From: Cyanobacteria bacterium REEB67
GTDB lineage: Bacteria; Cyanobacteriota; Vampirovibrionia; Obscuribacterales; Obscuribacteraceae
Assembly: GCA_018971775.1 (NCBI GenBank)
Contig: JAGXAB010000008.1
Span: forward strand, 1 to 64,000
Direction: 5' to 3'
Length of the DNA: 64,000 nucleotides
In this document: positions 60,091 to 64,000 of the stretch, piece by piece
Numbering within the stretch: the first letter of the stretch is position 1
Layout of the letters: each line of letters starts with the position of its first letter
Translations under genes and position numbers: made by a program
The notes under the pieces: generated by a model
What the model was told of the DNA's origin: nothing
Databases searched by the model: none
Seen by the model: the letters and a program-made list of their open reading frames with translations, nothing else

Positions 60091-61691
60091 TGCATTTCCA
60101 CTGGAGCGCCTTTTTTCTTGCCCGAGGTGAGCAAGAGACAAAAGGGTAAGCTGCAGGCGGTGAAAATGGCGAGCATCCAGGCCAGGTCGGCATAGGAAAG
60201 AACTGCCGCTTGTTGGGTGACCTGTCCGTCGATGACGGCCATCGCATGATTGCGCGCTTCGGCAAGCGTGCCGCCCTGAGAGGCGAAGGCCCCGGTAAGG
60301 GCGTTGATGCGGCTCATCGCTTCCTGCGAGTAGACGGTAATATTGTCGACGAGCATGGTGCGGTGGAAATCGATGCGTCTGGTCAAAACAAAGGCTAGTG
60401 TGGCAATCCCTATGCTGCCTCCCAGTGTGCGCACGAGGCTGAGCAAGGAGGCCGCTGTCTGGATATCTTCGGTCGGGCAGTCACCTACTGCTGCCAGAGT
60501 CAGCGGCAGGAAGACGAGCACGACGCCAAAGCCGCGCATCAAGCTGGAAATAAGAAAATTATCCCAGCCCCAGTCGAGGGTGAGCGGTGCTAGAAAAATG
60601 CAGGAAGTAGCGAGGAAAACGATGCCGGTGCAAACCATGATGCGGGCGTCTACTTTGCCGGTCAGGGCGCCGACGATCGGAAACATGCAACCGGTAATGA
60701 GAGCACTCGGCACTTGCAATAAGCCGGCCTGAAATGCCGTGTATCCAAGCATCACCTGGGCAAAGTTGGGCAGGACGTAATTGACGCCGAAGAGCACAAA
60801 GCCTACGACGAGCTGGAAGAGCAAGCCTACCGCCACTGATCTGTATTTGAGGATGCGCAGATTGACGGCGGGAAATTTAGTCCGAAACTCTTGCGTGAGA
60901 AAAGCGATTAGACCAAGGGCCGCCGCCACTGAACACCAGATGATTGTCTTGGACGAAAACCAGTCGTCGTCCTGGCCTTTCTCCAGTACATATTGAAAAG
61001 AACCGAGCATAACGCTGAGAGTAGTGATCCCCCACCAATCGACGGGTTTTGATTTTTGATTGCCGCCTTTCATTTCTTCCGGATGCGGATCGCGGGGCAG
61101 ATTGAGCTGGCAGACCATCCAGGAAATGATGCCGATCGGCAGGTTGATAAAGAAAATCCAGCGCCAGTTGTAGTTGTCGGTGAGCCAGCCGCCGAGGGTC
61201 GGACCGAGCACCGGCCCGACGATGACGCAGATGCCGAAAATACCCTGTACCATGCCCTGCTTGGCCGGCGGAAAGCCTTCGAAGAGAAAGGCCTGAGCTT
61301 TGGCCAGTAGGCCGCCGCCGAAAAGTCCCTGGACGACACGGGCAAGCACGAGTGAGATCAGGCTGTTGCTGAAGCCGCAGGCCATCGAAGCAATGGTAAA
61401 TCCGATTACAGAAAAAATGAAATAGTTTTTCTTGCCAAACATATCGCCAAGCATCACGGCTAGTGGCATGGTGATGACGTTGGCGATCGAATACGCCGTC
61501 ACCACCCAGGCCGCTTCACTTGTCGTGGCGCCAAGATTGCCCTGGATGTGCGGCAGGGCGACGTTGGTGATACTGGAGTCGATTACTTCCATCAGAGCTG
61601 CCGAAGCTACTCCAAGGAGCATCAGCCAGCGTACGATCTCGCCTCGCTGAGCGACATCGCGTTCGAGTTCTTCTTGAAAAAAGGTTGCCAT
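60087..61691 (-). CDS. MFS drug exporter, EmrB/QacA (DHA2) type
   Basis: A 534-residue inner-membrane antiporter with 14 membrane segments. Seen: the N-terminal DSSITNVALPHIQGNLGA (family motif D1), TAYSIANVITMPLAVMLGD (motif A region), RVVQGLFGGG, GPVLGPTLGGWLTDNYNWRW (antiporter motif C and the following loop) and FFINLPIGI. Probably exports toxic organic compounds with a membrane fusion partner elsewhere. It follows the TetR gene by 3 bp, so the two form one operon repressed by that regulator. Confidence 0.93.
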   Translation of the reverse strand: MATFFQEELERDVAQRGEIVRWLMLLGVASAALMEVIDSSITNVALPHIQGNLGATTSEAAWVVTAYSIANVITMPLAVMLGDMFGKKNYFIFSVIGFTIASMACGFSNSLISLVLARVVQGLFGGGLLAKAQAFLFEGFPPAKQGMVQGIFGICVIVGPVLGPTLGGWLTDNYNWRWIFFINLPIGIISWMVCQLNLPRDPHPEEMKGGNQKSKPVDWWGITTLSVMLGSFQYVLEKGQDDDWFSSKTIIWCSVAAALGLIAFLTQEFRTKFPAVNLRILKYRSVAVGLLFQLVVGFVLFGVNYVLPNFAQVMLGYTAFQAGLLQVPSALITGCMFPIVGALTGKVDARIMVCTGIVFLATSCIFLAPLTLDWGWDNFLISSLMRGFGVVLVFLPLTLAAVGDCPTEDIQTAASLLSLVRTLGGSIGIATLAFVLTRRIDFHRTMLVDNITVYSQEAMSRINALTGAFASQGGTLAEARNHAMAVIDGQVTQQAAVLSYADLAWMLAIFTACSLPFCLLLTSGKKKGAPVEMH

Positions 61692-61694
61692 AAA

Positions 61695-62309
61695 TTATTT
61701 TTTGAGGCCGTCGACGATCAAATCGACAATGCAGGTGGCGCGATTGATCAAAGTCTGCCTGTCGATCCTTGTTTCCGATGCCGAGTAATTGTCCAGGTAG
61801 GGTGGGAACAGTCCCGAGGTAGCAACCATTAGCGCCATGGCTGTTTCGTCGGTGGCCTTCTCTGGTGTGATCTGGCCAAGGGCGGCTGCTTTTTCGAGCA
61901 GCATTAGTAGGTGAGCGCGCTTATTTGTGAAATATCCCGAAAAACGATTTTTCATGTGGATGGAAGTGTGCAACAGGGCCCCCGGCGTGTGAATGTCTCG
62001 GGTAACCATGTCGAAGACGCGGATGCTGCTCTCGATCAAAATGTCTTTTATGGCGACGAGTGGCGCATCGCCGCTGTTTTCGACCTTGTCGTGAATGAGT
62101 GTCTGAATCTGATCGGCGTGCCTTTTGATTATCAGCGCCAGAATGTCCTCTTTGGTGCGAAATTCGAGATAGATAGAGCCTTTTCCGATGCGCAAATGCT
62201 TGGCGATATCGTCTATGCTGGTGCGTTCGTAGCCGTAACGGGCAAAGAGCTCGTCGGCGGCGTCGACAATCAGTTCCGCCCTGTTATGCAGGCTCTTTGG
62301 TCTGGCCAT
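61695..62309 (-). CDS. TetR-family regulator of the exporter operon
   Basis: A 204-residue regulator starting MARPKSLHNRAE (GGAGA lies 6 nt before). A TetR helix-turn-helix (DELFARYGYERTSIDDIAKHLRIGKGSIYLEF, residues ~15-50) is followed by a helical ligand domain. It precedes the exporter gene by 3 bp. An inverted repeat overlapping its own promoter (62330-62358) is the likely operator. Confidence 0.93.
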   Translation of the reverse strand: MARPKSLHNRAELIVDAADELFARYGYERTSIDDIAKHLRIGKGSIYLEFRTKEDILALIIKRHADQIQTLIHDKVENSGDAPLVAIKDILIESSIRVFDMVTRDIHTPGALLHTSIHMKNRFSGYFTNKRAHLLMLLEKAAALGQITPEKATDETAMALMVATSGLFPPYLDNYSASETRIDRQTLINRATCIVDLIVDGLKK

Positions 62310-62329
62310 CAAATTTCTCCGGATAAATC

Positions 62330-62358
62330 ATTATTGACTGGTTGATAAAATTAGTCAA
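62330..62358 (-). promoter_or_regulatory. Promoter with operator-like inverted repeat for the TetR-exporter operon
   Basis: On the minus strand, -35 TTGACT (62353-62358), 17-bp spacer, -10 AATAAT (62330-62335). TTGACT and AGTCAA form inverted arms (62334-62339 and 62353-62358) around 13 bp, so a dimeric repressor would cover both promoter boxes. Confidence 0.75.
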
Positions 62359-62416
62359 CAATAGGTAAAATTTTTTTGCTTGCTGCTGCTACCGAAGCGT
62401 TCTGCGGGTGGACATT

Positions 62417-62727
62417 CTTATTCGATATTTTCTGAAAAAGGCCAATCTGTGGGCTCTAAGTCTTTGGAAAGTATCGAACGAAGGCAAAAATCGACCGTTG
62501 AAAGAGTCTTTTTTATCGAACAAGGCAAATTTTGGTCGTCGATAACGCCCTTTCTATCGAATAAGGGCTAATTTCAAGGTTGTTCGATATTTTGTCGCTT
62601 TTGCCATGATGTTAAAGCGTTGTTCGATATTTTGGCTCTTTTTTTGTGCTTTTAGCGCCTTGTTCGATAACTTTCGATTGCTGGAAGGCCCTGCAGTGGC
62701 ACTCTTGCCAATATATCGAACAAAATC
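62417..62727. repeat. Dyad-symmetric array of eight TTGTTCGATATT motifs (array B)
   Basis: Cores at 62423 (F), 62475 (R), 62517 (R), 62558 (R), 62585 (F), 62625 (F), 62665 (F) and 62717 (R). Spacing is 52-42-41-27-40-40-52, the same orientation order as array A at 46070-46420 and nearly the same arm spacing, but with a shorter centre. Motif 2 in each arm is preceded by AAAG (GGAAAGTATCGAAC; CGAAAGTTATCGAAC). It lies between the TetR promoter and the debranching-enzyme terminator. No gene is present in it. Confidence 0.95.
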
Positions 62728-62757
62728 GCGGGCTGGAAACGGTGCCCGGGGCTCAAC

Positions 62758-62794
62758 GGGGGGGGGGCGGGCCAGTGTGTGTGTGTGTGTGTGT
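62758..62794. repeat. Homopolymer and dinucleotide tract
   Basis: Ten consecutive G at 62758-62767 and about ten GT units at 62775-62794. A slippage-prone tract; no gene is affected. Confidence 0.95.
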
Positions 62795-62841
62795 GGCGGG
62801 CAAAATTTTGTCTTATGTTGGATAGTAGAAGGTCTCAAAGA

Positions 62842-62877
62842 AAATCGGCAGAGAGACCTGAGTCCCTGTGCCGATTT
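62842..62877 (-). terminator. Terminator after the debranching-enzyme gene
   Basis: AAATCGGCA and TGCCGATTT form a 9-bp stem with an 18-nt apical region; on the minus strand it is followed by TCTTTGAG. It lies 32 bp beyond the stop of the gene ending at 62909. Confidence 0.8.
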
Positions 62878-62908
62878 GAAAGTCCGAGTCTTTTTTGCTG
62901 CCCGATTC

Positions 62909-64000
62909 TCAGGCGCAAAGCTGGGGATGTGCGGTCAAAACACGCAGCAGCTCGGCCACCGACCACGCCTGTGCGACGCAGCCCTGCGGCTTGTGCGGAG
63001 CGTCGCCGTCAAAAATTTCACTGACCGATCCCAGGCAAGCTTCCGCCTCAATATGGGCGAGGATTGGCTTGAGATGTTCGCGGATGAAGCTGTAGTTTTC
63101 GTCGGTTGGTCCGTAGGCGTAGAGGCGAGCGTTTACCCAGGGACCGAGAAGCCAGGGCCAGACTGTGCCCTGATGATAGGTGACGTCGCGCGAATACTGA
63201 TTGGCCGACTCCAGGCCGAGGCCATAGACTCCCTTGTAGTCCGGATGATCCGGGCTGAGGGTACGCAAACCCATCGGTGTCAGGAGCTTCGCTTCGACCG
63301 CCGTGACGATCGCTGCGGCTTGCGCCTGCGTCACGATCGGGAAAGTCAAAGCCGCCGCCAGCAGCTGGTTGGGGCGCAAGCTGTCGTCGATGCTGCCGTC
63401 TTCGCGGATGACATCGGCGAGGTAGCCGCGCTTTTCGTCCCAGAATTTGGCGAAACCGCTCGCCGTCGTCTGGGCGTTGGCACCAGTGACGGTGCTGCTC
63501 GTGGCGGCGGCCGGCGCTACTGCAGCAACCTTCGGATCGGCTGTGGCTGTCCGCAGATAGTCGAGGGTGCGCAGGAAGTTGTACCAGAGAGCGCTGATTT
63601 CGACTGCCTTGCCGGAGCGCGGAGTGACGACATAATCGCCGCACTTCGCGTCCATCCAGGTGAGCTGGACGCTCTTGTCGCCGCCTGTGATCAGGCCATC
63701 GTCATCGAGTTTGAGACCGTGCCTGGTGCCCTTTACGTGCCAGTCCACAACTTCTTGCAGAAGCGGCAGCTGGGCCATGACAAAGTCTTTGTCGCCGGTT
63801 TTTTCGAAGTAGGAGTAGAGTGCTTGAGCCCACCAGAGCGTCGCATCGCTCGTGTTGTATTCGGGGGCCTGGCCGCCGTCCGGGAAGAAATTGGGCAGCA
63901 TGCCGTCGCTCAGATACTTGCCGAAAGTGGCAAGAATGCTGCGCGCTATTTCCGGTCGAGCTGTACTGAGGCAGAGCCCGGGCAAGCTGATCATCGAGTC
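62909..64000 (-). CDS. Glycogen debranching enzyme, C-terminal part (runs off the window)
   Basis: The frame is open to the window edge (codons before MISLPG encode Asp-Ser), so the 5' part is missing and the apparent ATG at 63994 is internal. About 363 residues are visible: DSMISLPGLCL matches the RDxMISLPGL segment of amylo-alpha-1,6-glucosidases. Then come GMLPNFFPDGGQAPEYNTSDATLWW (substrate-site region), VQLTWMDAKCGDYVVTPRSGKAVEI, GLESANQYSRDVTYHQGTVWPWLLGP and SEIFDGDAPHKPQGCVAQAWSVAELL. This fits the GH133/GDE_C alpha/alpha barrel. It cleaves alpha-1,6 branches of glycogen. A strong terminator follows. Confidence 0.9.
   Translation of the reverse strand, partial: DSMISLPGLCLSTARPEIARSILATFGKYLSDGMLPNFFPDGGQAPEYNTSDATLWWAQALYSYFEKTGDKDFVMAQLPLLQEVVDWHVKGTRHGLKLDDDGLITGGDKSVQLTWMDAKCGDYVVTPRSGKAVEISALWYNFLRTLDYLRTATADPKVAAVAPAAATSSTVTGANAQTTASGFAKFWDEKRGYLADVIREDGSIDDSLRPNQLLAAALTFPIVTQAQAAAIVTAVEAKLLTPMGLRTLSPDHPDYKGVYGLGLESANQYSRDVTYHQGTVWPWLLGPWVNARLYAYGPTDENYSFIREHLKPILAHIEAEACLGSVSEIFDGDAPHKPQGCVAQAWSVAELLRVLTAHPQLCA

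Noticed and set aside
1-64000. tRNA or rRNA genes
   Set aside because: No cloverleaf with a TTCRANYCC arm or rRNA-like stretch was noticed; a tRNAscan-SE run would be decisive.

Overview
The window is bacterial and looks like one chromosome segment of a Gram-negative organism. The signs are a MurE with the meso-diaminopimelate motif DNPR, RND efflux genes, many exported TPR proteins, OmpR-type two-component systems and an ovothiol synthase. The mix of TPR, von Willebrand A (VWA) and WG-repeat proteins, together with numerous short tandem repeats between genes, reminds me of Melainabacteria/Obscuribacter-like relatives of Cyanobacteria. That placement is an inference from gene content only; there is no rRNA or tRNA in the window to confirm it.

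Region 1 (1-7150) is a polymorphic-toxin (RHS) island. It opens with the 3' end of a group II intron that sits exactly at the junction between an RHS core (off the window) and its toxin tip. Next come two unrecognised small genes where immunity genes would be expected, then an N-terminally short RHS protein whose tip is a GIY-YIG nuclease, followed by a DUF4240/RraB-like candidate immunity protein. A third, broken RHS piece ends in an HEAGH metallopeptidase-like tip. Intron-like and IS21-like debris breaks up this part.

Region 2 (7150-16650): an exported TPR protein, a nonsense-mutated IS1380-family transposase, a response regulator/TPR pair with a pentanucleotide repeat in its leader, a PAS/HAMP histidine kinase, and a clostripain-like protease with a disordered partner gene. 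The last two lie between two copies of an 18-bp repeat.

Region 3 (16970-25400): a czcAB-type metal efflux operon, an alpha/beta hydrolase controlled by a TetR repressor whose operator lies inside a near-consensus promoter, and a HAD phosphatase. Region 4 (25700-29100): exported TPR, Asn/Gly-rich and VWA proteins. Region 5 (29290-35600): murE, ovoA (with tandem repeats between and inside them), a decayed WG-repeat gene, small proteins and a YezG-like protein. Region 6 (35760-45920): a second VWA cluster, a second kinase/regulator pair, a lipoprotein, a DUF4261-like protein and a TPR-M50 protease fusion.

Region 7 (46000-52800): a methyltransferase, small proteins, a decayed DUF4037 gene, and fdhD next to a YdeP-type molybdopterin oxidoreductase. 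Region 8 (52977-57581) is a complete threonine-branch operon hom-thrC-thrB-lysC. Region 9 (57840-64000): a serpin with a predicted Arg P1 residue, a repeat protein, a receiver domain without its phosphorylation residues, a TetR-controlled EmrB/QacA exporter, and the C-terminal part of a glycogen debranching enzyme.

The strongest unexplained signal is a pair of intergenic arrays (46070-46420 and 62417-62727). Each holds eight copies of a motif close to TTGTTCGATAAT in the same orientation order F-R-R-R-F-F-F-R. Centre-to-centre spacing is 52-42-42-65-42-42-52 in the first and 52-42-41-27-40-40-52 in the second. Each array is therefore a large dyad-symmetric structure with conserved arms and a variable centre. 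I know of no described element with this architecture.
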